A model generated the notes under the pieces. That model saw nothing but the letters and a program-made list of their open reading frames with translations, was not told where the DNA came from and did no database searches. A DNA stretch of 64,000 bases, taken from the NCBI GenBank assembly GCA_910586125.1, contig CAJUHP010000015.1:21147-85146 (forward strand). Direction: 5' to 3'. This document shows, piece by piece, positions 26,444 to 34,882 of the stretch. The stretch's first letter is position 1. The number at the start of each line of letters is the position of its first letter. Origin of the DNA: an uncultured Lachnospiraceae bacterium (lineage in GTDB: Bacteria > Bacillota > Clostridia > Lachnospirales > Lachnospiraceae). The position numbers were made by a program, and so were the translations under genes.

Positions 26444-27970
26444 TCATTGGGAAAGACCCAAAATCGTCCGAACCTGTTCCTTCATCCCCTCGACCCGGCA
26501 GATTCTCCGGTGACATATCGGGGCGTTTTTCAGTTCTCTTACCGCACACGGAACCGGCAGGCCGCTCAAGCGGGCCAACTCATCCACGCAGGCAAATGCC
26601 GCCTCCTTTTCATCCGGAACTGCTTCCGGCGCGGCCTGCTTCCAGAAATCCGGTTCCAGCGCTCTCAGGATCGCCGGTGCAAATTTGTAGGGACTGGCTG
26701 TGGAAACCACCAGCATTTTCGCCGTATCCCCCGTCCGCTCCCGGTACTGTCTCGCCGCCGCCGCCGCCACCGCCGTGTGCGTATCCATCACATAGCCGCA
26801 GCGCGAAAAGGTTTCCCGGATCTCCCTCTCGCTCTCCTCCTCCCCGGCAAAACCGCCGGCGAAAATTTCCAGACGCTCATGCATCGCATCGGTGATGGAA
26901 TACCTGCCCTCTTCCGCCAGATCTTGCATCCGGGACGCCGTGGCCTCCGGGTCAAAACCGGTGATCTCATAGATCAGCCGCTCCAGATTACTGGAGATCA
27001 AAATATCCATCGAGGGGGAACTCGTCAGCACAAACGGGCGGTTGCGGTCATAGGAACCGGAGGCAAAAAAATCGTACAGCACTTTATTTTCGTTGGAGGC
27101 ACAGATCAGCTTTCCGACCGGCAGCCCCATTTCCCTTGCATAGTAAGCCGCCAGAATATTGCCGAAATTTCCGGTGGGAACCGTGATATTGATGGTCTCG
27201 CCCTCGTCAATCTCCCCTTCCCGCAAAAGGCTGGCATAGGCGTAAACATAGTAAGCAATCTGAGGAACCAGACGGCCGATATTGATGGAATTGGCCGAAG
27301 AAAAGGCCAGCCCGGCCCGCTCCAACTCCTCCCGCAGCGAAATGTCTCCAAAAATTGCTTTGACTCCGCTCTGGCAGTCGTCAAAATTTCCTTCCACACC
27401 CACCACAGCCACGTTTTCTCCCCGCTGCGTCAGCATCTGCTGCTTTTGAATGGCGCTCACGCCGTCCTTCGGATAAAACACGATAATCCGGGTGCCGGGG
27501 ACGTCGGCAAATCCGGCCAGAGCCGCTTTGCCGGTATCGCCGGAGGTAGCCGTCAGAATCACTATCTCCTTTTCTCTGCCGTTTTTCTTCATGGCTGTCG
27601 TCATGAGATAGGGCAGAACCGACAGCGCCATATCCTTAAAAGCGATGGTCGGCCCGTGAAATAATTCCAGATAATAGGTATCTTCCACCTTCGCAAGAGG
27701 AGCAATGGCTTCCGATTCAAATTTGTCGTCGTAAGCGCTGTCGATACAGGCTTTCAGCTCCTCCTTAGAAAAATCGGTCAGATACTGTTTCATCACTTCA
27801 AAAGCTACCTGCCGGTAATCCATCTGCGACAATTCCTGCAGCGAACAGGGCAGCGGCGGAATCTGTTCCGGTACAAACAGACCCCCGTCGTCAGACAGTC
27901 CCTTGAGAATCGCCTCGCTGGCCGTAACGGACGGCATATGGCTTCTGGTACTTTGATAACGTATTTCCAT
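26444..27970 (-). CDS. thrC: threonine synthase
   Basis: PLP enzyme converting O-phosphohomoserine to threonine. At 508 residues it is of the long, fungal/E. coli-like class, with the N-terminal YQSTRS start, the PLP lysine in IAFKDMAL (about 110) and the ATSGDTGKAAL loop (about 147). GAGGAAATG precedes the ATG at normal distance. It is monocistronic, with a promoter at 28018-28046; no hom or thrB is nearby. Confidence 0.94.
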   Translation of the reverse strand: MEIRYQSTRSHMPSVTASEAILKGLSDDGGLFVPEQIPPLPCSLQELSQMDYRQVAFEVMKQYLTDFSKEELKACIDSAYDDKFESEAIAPLAKVEDTYYLELFHGPTIAFKDMALSVLPYLMTTAMKKNGREKEIVILTATSGDTGKAALAGFADVPGTRIIVFYPKDGVSAIQKQQMLTQRGENVAVVGVEGNFDDCQSGVKAIFGDISLREELERAGLAFSSANSINIGRLVPQIAYYVYAYASLLREGEIDEGETINITVPTGNFGNILAAYYAREMGLPVGKLICASNENKVLYDFFASGSYDRNRPFVLTSSPSMDILISSNLERLIYEITGFDPEATASRMQDLAEEGRYSITDAMHERLEIFAGGFAGEEESEREIRETFSRCGYVMDTHTAVAAAAARQYRERTGDTAKMLVVSTASPYKFAPAILRALEPDFWKQAAPEAVPDEKEAAFACVDELARLSGLPVPCAVRELKNAPICHRRICRVEGMKEQVRTILGLSQ

Positions 27971-28017
27971 TGCATTTCCTCTTTTCTTTTTTCAGTCTGA
28001 GTATACCTTATTTTTCG

Positions 28018-28046
28018 AGTATATCACAGGGATGCAGGAAAGACAA
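28018..28046 (-). promoter_or_regulatory. promoter for thrC
   Basis: TTGTCT (28041-28046), 17 bp, TATACT (28018-28023). It is divergent from the two-component promoter at 28097. Confidence 0.7.
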
Positions 28047-28096
28047 TCCGTTTTTTATCCATCCAATCCCGGCTCCGGCATATGCCCGGTAAGATA

Positions 28097-28125
28097 TTGT
28101 AAATTTTCAAAGAATATCGTATAAT
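28097..28125 (+). promoter_or_regulatory. promoter for the LytTR two-component operon
   Basis: TTGTAA (28097-28102), 17 bp, TATAAT (28120-28125), 65 bases upstream of the response-regulator start. Confidence 0.7.
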
Positions 28126-28189
28126 GGGATACCAGACAGGATTCTCAAATCCGCAAACTGTTTTTTCGCACAGACTGCCGGAGGGTATT

Positions 28190-28936
28190 ATGCTTAAGAT
28201 TCTTCTCTGTGATGACGATCCTTTCTTTCTATCCCTGGAATCTGGACAACTGCGCTCCATCATCCAAGGCGACAGTCTGGATGCCGCCGTCGTATGCGCC
28301 GCCTCTTCCGCGGGTGAAGCTCTCACATATTTAAAAAACTGCCCTGACGTGGATCTCGCCTTTTTAGATCTGGATTTTGGCCATGGAAAGCCCGGCGGAA
28401 TCGACCTTGCCCCGATTCTGCGCCAGCACGCCCCCGCTCTGCGCATCGTCTTTGCGACGAATCATCAGGAGATGGCTATGAATGTGCTAAAAAGCGGCGT
28501 TCAGCCCTACGGTTTTCTGGAAAAAGGTTCGGATCTATCACAGCTTACCGCAGGGCTGCGCCGCTATGTCCGCATGGCTCTGCGCTCCCTCCCTGATCTC
28601 ACCGCAAAAGTAGATACCATCCGCCTTTCCATCTCTCCCGCAGAGACCGTGGAACTGCGGATCTCCGATATTCTCTATCTGGAAGCAGAAAAAAACATTT
28701 CACACGGCATCAGCTACCACACGATCAACGGTTCGCATATCACGGTCTGCGGCACACTGGACGGCGAGAGCATCCGCCTGGGCGACCGCTTCGTGCGGGT
28801 TCACCGCTCCTATCTGGCCGCCAAAAATCAAATTCTGGCACTTCGCGGCGGCTGGCTTGTCCTGTCTGATCAAAAAGAAATTCCCTGCTCGCTGCGCATG
28901 CGCTCGGAGGTAAAAAAATGGCTGGACCAAAAATAG
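28190..28936 (+). CDS. LytTR-family response regulator
   Basis: A 248-residue AgrA/LytR-type DNA-binding regulator. The receiver domain (1-125) has the acidic pocket CDDD (7-10), the phospho-acceptor Asp60 in LAFLDLDFG and the conserved Lys near 105. The LytTR domain (about 150-248) shows the RVHRSYLAAKNQI signature. The ATG at 28190 has GGAGGG 4 bases upstream; the frame opens 22 codons earlier but without a site. It overlaps the kinase gene by 19 bases. LytTR proteins bind paired direct repeats spaced about two helical turns, and such repeats lie upstream of the next operon. Confidence 0.93.
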   Translation: MLKILLCDDDPFFLSLESGQLRSIIQGDSLDAAVVCAASSAGEALTYLKNCPDVDLAFLDLDFGHGKPGGIDLAPILRQHAPALRIVFATNHQEMAMNVLKSGVQPYGFLEKGSDLSQLTAGLRRYVRMALRSLPDLTAKVDTIRLSISPAETVELRISDILYLEAEKNISHGISYHTINGSHITVCGTLDGESIRLGDRFVRVHRSYLAAKNQILALRGGWLVLSDQKEIPCSLRMRSEVKKWLDQK

Positions 28937-30375
28937 CCCCATCAAGAAAACGTTTTCTCTCCATTGCAGGCATTCTTTTCCTCTGGGTGCCCGCGCTAAT
29001 CCTGCTGTATAGGCGTCAGTCCATCCATGCGCAGATGGCCGCGGAGCTGATCACTCTGCTCTCCCTCTCTCTGTCCGTCGAATTTCTGGAACAAGTTCCT
29101 CTTCGCCCCTTCTCCGCCATGGCGCTGTGGCCCATGCTGATCTTTCAGTCCCTAACCACATACTATCTCGGCTCTCACACGCCTGCCATGGTTCTGTTTC
29201 TTTTAATTGACACCGCTCTGCTTCTGATCTGGCAGACGGGACATATCCGGCCTTTTTTTCTCGGTCTGGCTATCACCGCGCTGGCTTCCGCCTTTCTGTT
29301 CTTTGCCTACACCTGGTTTTTCCGAAAGCTGATGCCGATCTATTATAAAATTAGCCATGCGCTGAATTTGAAAACACTGTCAAAATCGCTTCTGCTGCTG
29401 ACGGCTGGGCTGCTCTTTCTATCCTTGTGCTGCCTGACTGTAAAACTGGCCGCCCGCTTTCTGACAGGATGGCAGGAACGGTTTCTTCAGATTTCAAGGC
29501 GTTTTATCGGGCTGGAACTCTTTTTTCTGATCTTTGTGATCCTCTCTCTTTTTCTCTGGTATATTTTGGACTATTGCTCTCTCTTGGTGAAACGGCTGGA
29601 AGAATGGTCCGCTTTTTTGACGATCCTGCCGCTTCTCTTTCTTCTTATGGAGGCAGCCTATCTGTTTCTATTTCTCAAAACCATATCCATACGAGAAAAA
29701 ATGTCCATGGCAGAGAACGATAAAAACCTCCTCTCCGCCTACAATGCGGAACTGGAAGACACCATGGACAGCATGCATGAGATCCGGCACGACGCCAAAA
29801 ATTTGTTGTTGACTATGGGTGGTTTTGTCGAACAAAGCAGCGATGTGCAGATGAAAGAATTCTATCAAAAAAATATTGTTCCGTTTATGGAAAATGCGCT
29901 GACCCGTTATGAACTGCAGAATAAACTAAAGCTTCTTGGGGACGATTGCCTAAAATCTTTTCTCTATTATAAAATAATGGAAAAAAACGAGAAGGGTATC
30001 CCCATCTCTCTAAAGATCTCCACCGCCGTTATCTCAGACATCAACTACGGCGATCTGATCCGGCTGCTTGGTATTCTGCTTGACAACGCAGCCGAGGAAG
30101 CGGCGTTGGCAGCCGGCTCGGTCCGTGTTTCCATCTCACAGGAAGAACATGGCCTTCGCTTCCGTATTGCCAACGATATCCGGCCAGAAAGCCGGATCCG
30201 AGGCGTCATTCCCGGCACCACCGACAAGGGGTTGGGGCGCGGCAACGGCCTGCTCATCGCTCGGAAAATCATTGCCCGGTACGACAATCTTCTGCTGAAC
30301 TCTTATTTTACCGAATCGGATTTCGTGCAGTCTCTGCTGATTGCCGGTGCGGCGTCACCCAGGTCAGGGCGATAA
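28918..30375 (+). CDS. GHKL sensor histidine kinase (AgrC/LytS-like)
   Basis: A 485-residue membrane kinase. About six hydrophobic segments span residues 12-255, then a short coiled coil leads to the phospho-acceptor His291 in MHEIRHDAKN and a GHKL ATPase domain with the N box LDNAAEEA (about 390) and G box GLGRGNGL (about 440). The periplasmic loops are short, so it probably senses a membrane-associated or peptide ligand. GGAGG lies 7 bases before the ATG inside the regulator gene, which indicates coupled translation. No agrB/agrD peptide genes are adjacent. Confidence 0.93.
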   Translation: MAGPKIAPSRKRFLSIAGILFLWVPALILLYRRQSIHAQMAAELITLLSLSLSVEFLEQVPLRPFSAMALWPMLIFQSLTTYYLGSHTPAMVLFLLIDTALLLIWQTGHIRPFFLGLAITALASAFLFFAYTWFFRKLMPIYYKISHALNLKTLSKSLLLLTAGLLFLSLCCLTVKLAARFLTGWQERFLQISRRFIGLELFFLIFVILSLFLWYILDYCSLLVKRLEEWSAFLTILPLLFLLMEAAYLFLFLKTISIREKMSMAENDKNLLSAYNAELEDTMDSMHEIRHDAKNLLLTMGGFVEQSSDVQMKEFYQKNIVPFMENALTRYELQNKLKLLGDDCLKSFLYYKIMEKNEKGIPISLKISTAVISDINYGDLIRLLGILLDNAAEEAALAAGSVRVSISQEEHGLRFRIANDIRPESRIRGVIPGTTDKGLGRGNGLLIARKIIARYDNLLLNSYFTESDFVQSLLIAGAASPRSGR

Positions 30376-30397
30376 GGCCAACGCAGGATATACAAAT

Positions 30398-30460
30398 TTT
30401 GCCTGAACGCACCCCCGCTCTGCCCGAACGCAGCCGCTCTTCCTGATTTCACGCAGCCTC
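30398..30460 (+). repeat. direct repeats, candidate LytTR operator for murT-gatD
   Basis: Three imperfect copies of a GCCnGAACGCAnCC-like unit: AACGCA at 30406-30411 and 30427-30432 and CACGCA at 30450-30455, with periods of 21 and 23 bp. A fourth AACGCA lies at 30380-30385. The period equals about two DNA turns, as in known LytTR operators, and the array ends about 20 bp before the -35 box of the next gene. Binding is inference. Confidence 0.6.
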
Positions 30461-30481
30461 TTCTGATTCCGGGCAAAAACC

Positions 30482-30510
30482 TTGCCTTCTCCTTTTCTAT
30501 GCGCTAAAAT
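30482..30510 (+). promoter_or_regulatory. promoter for murT-gatD
   Basis: TTGCCT (30482-30487), 17 bp, TAAAAT (30505-30510). It lies directly downstream of the direct-repeat array. Confidence 0.7.
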
Positions 30511-30544
30511 CCGCTTATCGCAGAGGGAAGGAGATAATTGTCTT

Positions 30545-31912
30545 ATGAAAATGCGAAGCCGTCTAGCCGTTGCCTTTGGCGCAAAAACCCGTTGCTTGAT
30601 CCGCAGATGCCGTATGGGAAGCGGCGCTTCTCTGCCCGGCTCCCTGGCCCGGCGCATTGACCCGAATATTCTGCAGACGCTGTCTGGCCTCGTGAGGGAT
30701 AAAATTATCGCCGTCACAGGCACCAATGGAAAAACTACTACCACCGCCCTTTTGTCCCATGTTTTAAGATCGCAGGGAAAGACGGTTCTCACCAACCAGA
30801 CCGGAGCCAACATGCAAAACGGCGTGGTCTCTGCCTTTCTCCCTGCCGCTGAAAACAGAACCTCTCCGATCGACTATGCCTGCATCGAAATCGACGAGAT
30901 GGACGCGCCGCAGATCTTTTCGCAGCTAAACCCGGACTGTATCCTGTTTACCAATCTGTCCAGGGACCAGCTAGACCGCTGCGGCGAGATCGACACGATC
31001 TGCCAAAAACTGAAAGAGGCCGCTGCACTGTCGCCAAAAGCCGCTCTGACTGTCAACTGCGACGATGCGCTTTTGACCGCTCTGGCGTTTTCTGCCTCCC
31101 CTTCCCCCTTCACATACGGTATTTCTTTACCGGTTTTTCCGGAGGCCGCCCGCTCTCTGATCTGCGAAAATATCTTCTGCCCCTGCTGCGGGGAAAAGCT
31201 GTTCTACCAGCTCCGTCATTACGGCGGTCTGGGACTGTACCGCTGTCCGAACTGCGGCTTTGGCCGTCCTGAACCGAAGGAATCCGTCAGTCAAATTCAT
31301 TTTCATCAGGGAATCTGCGATTTTGAACTGGACTGCCGTCCGATCCGCGCTCAGATTTCGTCCCCCTATCAAATCTACAATACGCTGGCCGCCTACGCCG
31401 CCCTGAAAGCTGTAAAAGCTCCGTTGGACGGTTTTGCCCAGGCTGTGAAAACCTTTGACTACGGAAACAACCGCGAAAACGTTTTTTTGATCCACAGTAC
31501 CTGCGTGCAGCTCCATCTAGCCAAAAATCCTGTCAGTTTTCAGCAAAAACTGGCGCTTCTTCAGACGGACCCCCATCCCAAGGACATTCTGATTCTGATC
31601 AACGACAACGCGCCGGACGGCAGAGACGTCTCCTGGCTCTGGGACGTGGATTTCGGATGCCTAGCCTCGGTTCACGCCGTAACCATCACAGCCGGCGGCT
31701 CGCGCAGCCGCGACATGGGACTGCGCCTCAAATATGAGGACATCCCCTGCTCCGTTATCCCAAAGACAGAAGAAACCGCACAAGCCATCAAGGAAAAAAC
31801 GCTCCGCGGCACCGGAAATCTCTACATTATCGTCAATTATTCCAATCTGTATCCGACATACAGCCTGCTGTCCCGATGGCAGGCGCATCAGAAAGGAGAG
31901 AATACGCTATGA
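30545..31912 (+). CDS. murT: lipid II isoglutaminyl synthase subunit MurT
   Basis: With GatD it amidates D-Glu of the lipid II stem peptide to D-isoglutamine, using ATP and glutamine-derived ammonia. The 455 residues contain a Mur-ligase P-loop GTNGKTT (59-65), a four-cysteine zinc ribbon (CPCC and CPNC, about 211-236) inside the central domain, and the C-terminal DUF1727 region. The ATG at 30545 is preceded by AGGAG at a slightly long distance; an ATG two codons later is also possible. Its stop overlaps the gatD start (ATGA). Confidence 0.95.
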   Translation: MKMRSRLAVAFGAKTRCLIRRCRMGSGASLPGSLARRIDPNILQTLSGLVRDKIIAVTGTNGKTTTTALLSHVLRSQGKTVLTNQTGANMQNGVVSAFLPAAENRTSPIDYACIEIDEMDAPQIFSQLNPDCILFTNLSRDQLDRCGEIDTICQKLKEAAALSPKAALTVNCDDALLTALAFSASPSPFTYGISLPVFPEAARSLICENIFCPCCGEKLFYQLRHYGGLGLYRCPNCGFGRPEPKESVSQIHFHQGICDFELDCRPIRAQISSPYQIYNTLAAYAALKAVKAPLDGFAQAVKTFDYGNNRENVFLIHSTCVQLHLAKNPVSFQQKLALLQTDPHPKDILILINDNAPDGRDVSWLWDVDFGCLASVHAVTITAGGSRSRDMGLRLKYEDIPCSVIPKTEETAQAIKEKTLRGTGNLYIIVNYSNLYPTYSLLSRWQAHQKGENTL

Positions 31913-32712
31913 AACTGACCATCGGACATCTCTATCCCGACCTCTTAAATCTCTACGGCGACCGCGGTAATCTTTTGTGTCTTGTCAAACGTCTGCAATG
32001 GCGGGGCATTGAGGCCGAAGTTGTGCCGCTGCCCTCCGACCGTCCGGTAGACTTTTCCCGCCTTGATCTGGTTCTGTTTGGAGGCGGCTCGGACAGAGAA
32101 CAAGAATTAGCCTGCCGCCGCCTGCCTGCCATCCGCGCTGGTTTTCAAGCCTTTGTGGAAGATTACGGCGTCACTCTCGCCGTCTGCGGCGGATACCAGC
32201 TCATGGGCTTGCGCCTGCAGACTGCCCGCCAAAACCTGGAAGGCCTGGGCATTCTTGACATTGTCACAGCCTGGGAAGCACAGCGCCTGGTTCATGATAT
32301 TGTCGTGGACAGTCCTCTGTTTTTAAGCCCTGTCACCGGCTTTGAAAATCACGGAGGACGCACTGATATCAAAAACGGAACGCCTCTTGGCCGGGTAGGC
32401 TATGGGATGGGAAATACCGGACGTTCGGGTTATGAGGGCCTGGTCTATAAGAATGTTATTGCCACCTATCTGCACGGTCCTCTCCTGCCAAAAAATCCCG
32501 AAGTCTGCGATTATTTGCTGGCACAGGCCCTGCGCCGCCGCTATGATTCGTTTCGCTGCCTTCTCCCTCTGCCGGATCAACTGGAGAAGCAGGCGAATAC
32601 CGCTGCGGCAACACGCATTTTAAAAAAGCGTTATATATACCAGAAATCTCCCAATAATATCAGAAAATTTATCCATGATATCCCGTATAAATATTATTTT
32701 TATACAATTTAA
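31909..32712 (+). CDS. gatD: lipid II isoglutaminyl synthase glutaminase subunit GatD
   Basis: A CobB/CobQ-like class I glutamine amidotransferase of 267 residues that supplies ammonia to MurT. The catalytic Cys93 (AVCGGYQ) and His189 (YLHGP) match the S. aureus pair (Cys94, His189 from memory). The start is the ATG at 31909 with AGGAGAG upstream, coupled to murT by a 4-base overlap. The tail after residue 235 is basic and AT-rich. Confidence 0.95.
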   Translation: MKLTIGHLYPDLLNLYGDRGNLLCLVKRLQWRGIEAEVVPLPSDRPVDFSRLDLVLFGGGSDREQELACRRLPAIRAGFQAFVEDYGVTLAVCGGYQLMGLRLQTARQNLEGLGILDIVTAWEAQRLVHDIVVDSPLFLSPVTGFENHGGRTDIKNGTPLGRVGYGMGNTGRSGYEGLVYKNVIATYLHGPLLPKNPEVCDYLLAQALRRRYDSFRCLLPLPDQLEKQANTAAATRILKKRYIYQKSPNNIRKFIHDIPYKYYFYTI

Positions 32713-32735
32713 CTTCTTTTACTTTCTCTTATGAA

Positions 32736-32764
32736 TTGACTTTCTCACTTTTTACTGATACAAT
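32736..32764 (+). promoter_or_regulatory. promoter for the small XRE regulator
   Basis: TTGACT (32736-32741), 17 bp, TACAAT (32759-32764). Confidence 0.75.
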
Positions 32765-32824
32765 CATTTTTAAATGTTTAAAACTATCTATAAATCCAGA
32801 AAAAGGAGAAATTAAGTTTTTAAA

Positions 32825-33202
32825 ATGCAAAAAGAAGAAAATAAAACACAAAATCCAACTCTGGTTTCTCTTGATTCCAGCCGGCTGCGCCAGGCCAGAC
32901 TCCGGTGTGAAATCACCATAGAGGAAGCTGCTCGCCAAACTTCCCTCAACAAAATGACGCTGCAGCGCTATGAGAGCGGCGATATCCGCGCTACCTCTCC
33001 AGACCGCCTGCTTCGACTGGCCAATCTCTACAACGTTTCCCCCGCCTGGCTGACAGGCATTGCCGCCGGACAGGAATTTCTCTCCGCTTCCGAACAGCTT
33101 CTTCTTTCTCCGGACCTTTCCCTGCCTCCCTCCCGCCTCGGCCCGCGCCTTCTTGCCTGTCTGCAGTTCTTTTCCAAAAAAAACAGTGCCGGACAAGCAT
33201 AA
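32825..33202 (+). CDS. XRE-family helix-turn-helix regulator
   Basis: A 125-residue protein with one Cro/CI-type HTH at about residues 19-75 (LRQARLRCEITIEEAA, MTLQRYESG, LANLYNVSPAWLTG). The C-terminal 45 residues are Ser/Leu/Pro-rich with no recognisable domain. GGAG lies about 16 bases before the only possible ATG, which is unusually far and suggests weak translation. It has its own promoter and ends at a long hairpin. Its target is unknown; autoregulation is the default guess. Confidence 0.85.
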   Translation: MQKEENKTQNPTLVSLDSSRLRQARLRCEITIEEAARQTSLNKMTLQRYESGDIRATSPDRLLRLANLYNVSPAWLTGIAAGQEFLSASEQLLLSPDLSLPPSRLGPRLLACLQFFSKKNSAGQA

Positions 33203-33203
33203 T

Positions 33204-33297
33204 AAAAAGTGCTGCAGCAGGCTGTGTTCTAACAACTGGCCGCCGCAATCGTTTGGATTGCGGCGGCCAAATTGTGTCAACCAGCTTTGTACAGCAC
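33204..33297 (-). terminator. very long hairpin terminator after citrate synthase
   Basis: The inner stem of 14 bp is perfect (TGGCCGCCGCAATC, 33237-33250, with its complement 33256-33269). Imperfect outer arms extend to GTGCTG/CAGCAC (33209-33214, 33292-33297). On the minus strand five T follow (33204-33208), so it fits termination of citrate synthase; it also caps the XRE gene from the other side. Confidence 0.75.
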
Positions 33298-33322
33298 CCT
33301 CTCAAAAAAATAGTCTGAAAGG

Positions 33323-34681
33323 TCAGCGGTCTTCGATTTTCACATAATCGCGCCGGTCACACACGCTGGTGTAAGCCGGGCGGATGATTTTCTCGGCGCT
33401 GACAATCTCCTCGAGGCGGTGAGCGCTCCACCCTACGATACGCGCCACAGCAAACATGGGCGTGTACAGCCCCAGCGGCAGATCCAGCATACTGTAGACA
33501 AAACCGCTGTAGAAGTCCACGTTGGTGTTGACGCCTTTATACATGCGGCGCTTGCGGCTGATAATCTGCGGCGCCAAACGCTCCACCGCCGCATACAGCT
33601 CAAATTCGTCGCTGCGGCCTTTCTCCTCGGCCAGACGGCTCACAAAACTCTTAAATGTCTCCGCACGAGGGTCCGAGACGGAATAGACTGCATGACCCAC
33701 GCCGTAGATCAGCCCGCTGCGGTCAAACTCTTCCTTCTGCAGCACACGAGTCAGATATGCCTCCACCTCTTCGTCATCGTTCCAGTTATGTACCTTTCCC
33801 TTCATGTCTTCAAACATCTGAACCACTTTAATATTGGCGCCGCCGTGGCGAGGTCCCTTTAAGGAAGCCAGCGCTGCCGCCACCACCGAGTAGGTATCCG
33901 TTCCTGAGGAAGTCACCACGCGGGTTGTAAAGGAAGAGTTATTGCCGCCTCCGTGTTCCATATGGAGAATCAGAGCCAGATCCAGCACCGCGGCCTCAAA
34001 CGGCGTGTAAGACTGATCCGGACGCAGCATCGCCAGAATGTTCTCCGCCGTGGACAGCTCCGGCTGCGGATTATGCAGATACAGACTGTTGCCGTTGCTG
34101 TGGCTGTATGCCTGATAGCTGTAGACAGCCAGCATGGGAAACTGGCTGATCAGATTCAAACATTGACGCATGACGTTGGGAATGGAGGTATCCTCCGCCG
34201 CCTCGTCATACGAATAGAGTGTCAATACGCTTTTTGCCAGATTGATCATAATATCTTTGCTGGGCGCCTTCATAATCACATCGCGGACAAAATTCTGCGG
34301 CAGCGTCCGCCGCTCTCCCAGCTCCCTGGTAAAATCGGCCAACTCCTGCGTGGTGGGCAGTTCTCCGATCAGAAGCAGATAAGCCGCCTCCTCAAATCCG
34401 AATCGGCCCTCCGCCCGGCAGTTGCCGACCAGATCCTTCACATCATAACCGCGGTAAAACAGCCGTCCCGGACAGGGAACCAACTCCCCATCCACCTTTT
34501 TTTTGGCATAAACCTCTGAAATATTGGTTAAACCGGCCAGAACGCCTTTTCCGTTCAGATCGCGCAGTCCCCGCATCACCTGATGTTCTCCGTACAATTC
34601 CGGTGCGACACGGTCCCTATCCTCGCATATCGCCGATAATTTTTCTACTTGAGGGGTAATTTTAAAAATCATGTCTTCCAT
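33323..34681 (-). CDS. citrate synthase
   Basis: Condenses oxaloacetate and acetyl-CoA to citrate. The 452 residues carry the catalytic His in LHMEHGGGNN, the second His in GVGHAVYSVSDPR and the catalytic Asp in NVDFYSGFVY. It is a longer variant with an N-terminal extension of about 60 residues, typical of Clostridial type I-like enzymes. The ATG at 34679-34681 lies 9 bases after GGAG, while the ATG at 34687 is only 3 bases away. In this anaerobe it probably feeds 2-oxoglutarate for glutamate synthesis; no aconitase or isocitrate dehydrogenase is adjacent. Confidence 0.93.
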   Translation of the reverse strand: MEDMIFKITPQVEKLSAICEDRDRVAPELYGEHQVMRGLRDLNGKGVLAGLTNISEVYAKKKVDGELVPCPGRLFYRGYDVKDLVGNCRAEGRFGFEEAAYLLLIGELPTTQELADFTRELGERRTLPQNFVRDVIMKAPSKDIMINLAKSVLTLYSYDEAAEDTSIPNVMRQCLNLISQFPMLAVYSYQAYSHSNGNSLYLHNPQPELSTAENILAMLRPDQSYTPFEAAVLDLALILHMEHGGGNNSSFTTRVVTSSGTDTYSVVAAALASLKGPRHGGANIKVVQMFEDMKGKVHNWNDDEEVEAYLTRVLQKEEFDRSGLIYGVGHAVYSVSDPRAETFKSFVSRLAEEKGRSDEFELYAAVERLAPQIISRKRRMYKGVNTNVDFYSGFVYSMLDLPLGLYTPMFAVARIVGWSAHRLEEIVSAEKIIRPAYTSVCDRRDYVKIEDR

Positions 34682-34786
34682 AGGCATTTTCTCCTTTTTC
34701 TGTTCTTCTGCAATCCTGTGACATTGGCCGGGACGGCCCGATTCGATTTAGAAATTCAGATTCGTACTGCGCAGTACCTGGAACTG

Positions 34787-34826
34787 AAAAACGTGGGCTG
34801 AAGGCCAGCTTGCCTTGCAACCCACT
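34787..34826 (-). terminator. leader hairpin with U-run upstream of citrate synthase
   Basis: On the minus strand GTGGG...AAGGC pairs with GCCTT...CCCAC and is followed by GTTTTT. It starts only about 5 bases after the transcription start predicted from the promoter at 34838-34866, so it is either a 5'-leader attenuator of citrate synthase or the terminator of the EamA transcript. Confidence 0.65.
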
Positions 34827-34837
34827 TCCTATTTTGT

Positions 34838-34866
34838 ATTATACCGGAAAATCGATACTTTTTCAA
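34838..34866 (-). promoter_or_regulatory. promoter for citrate synthase
   Basis: TTGAAA (34861-34866), 17 bp, TATAAT (34838-34843), in the gap after the EamA gene. Confidence 0.75.
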
Positions 34867-34882
34867 CCGGCTTTTTGATTAA

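Noticed and set aside
30376..30545. A hidden autoinducer-peptide (AgrD-like) gene beside the LytTR/GHKL pair
   Set aside because: No small frame with an agrD-like amphipathic start or Cys/Ser core and no agrB are present; only direct repeats and a promoter.
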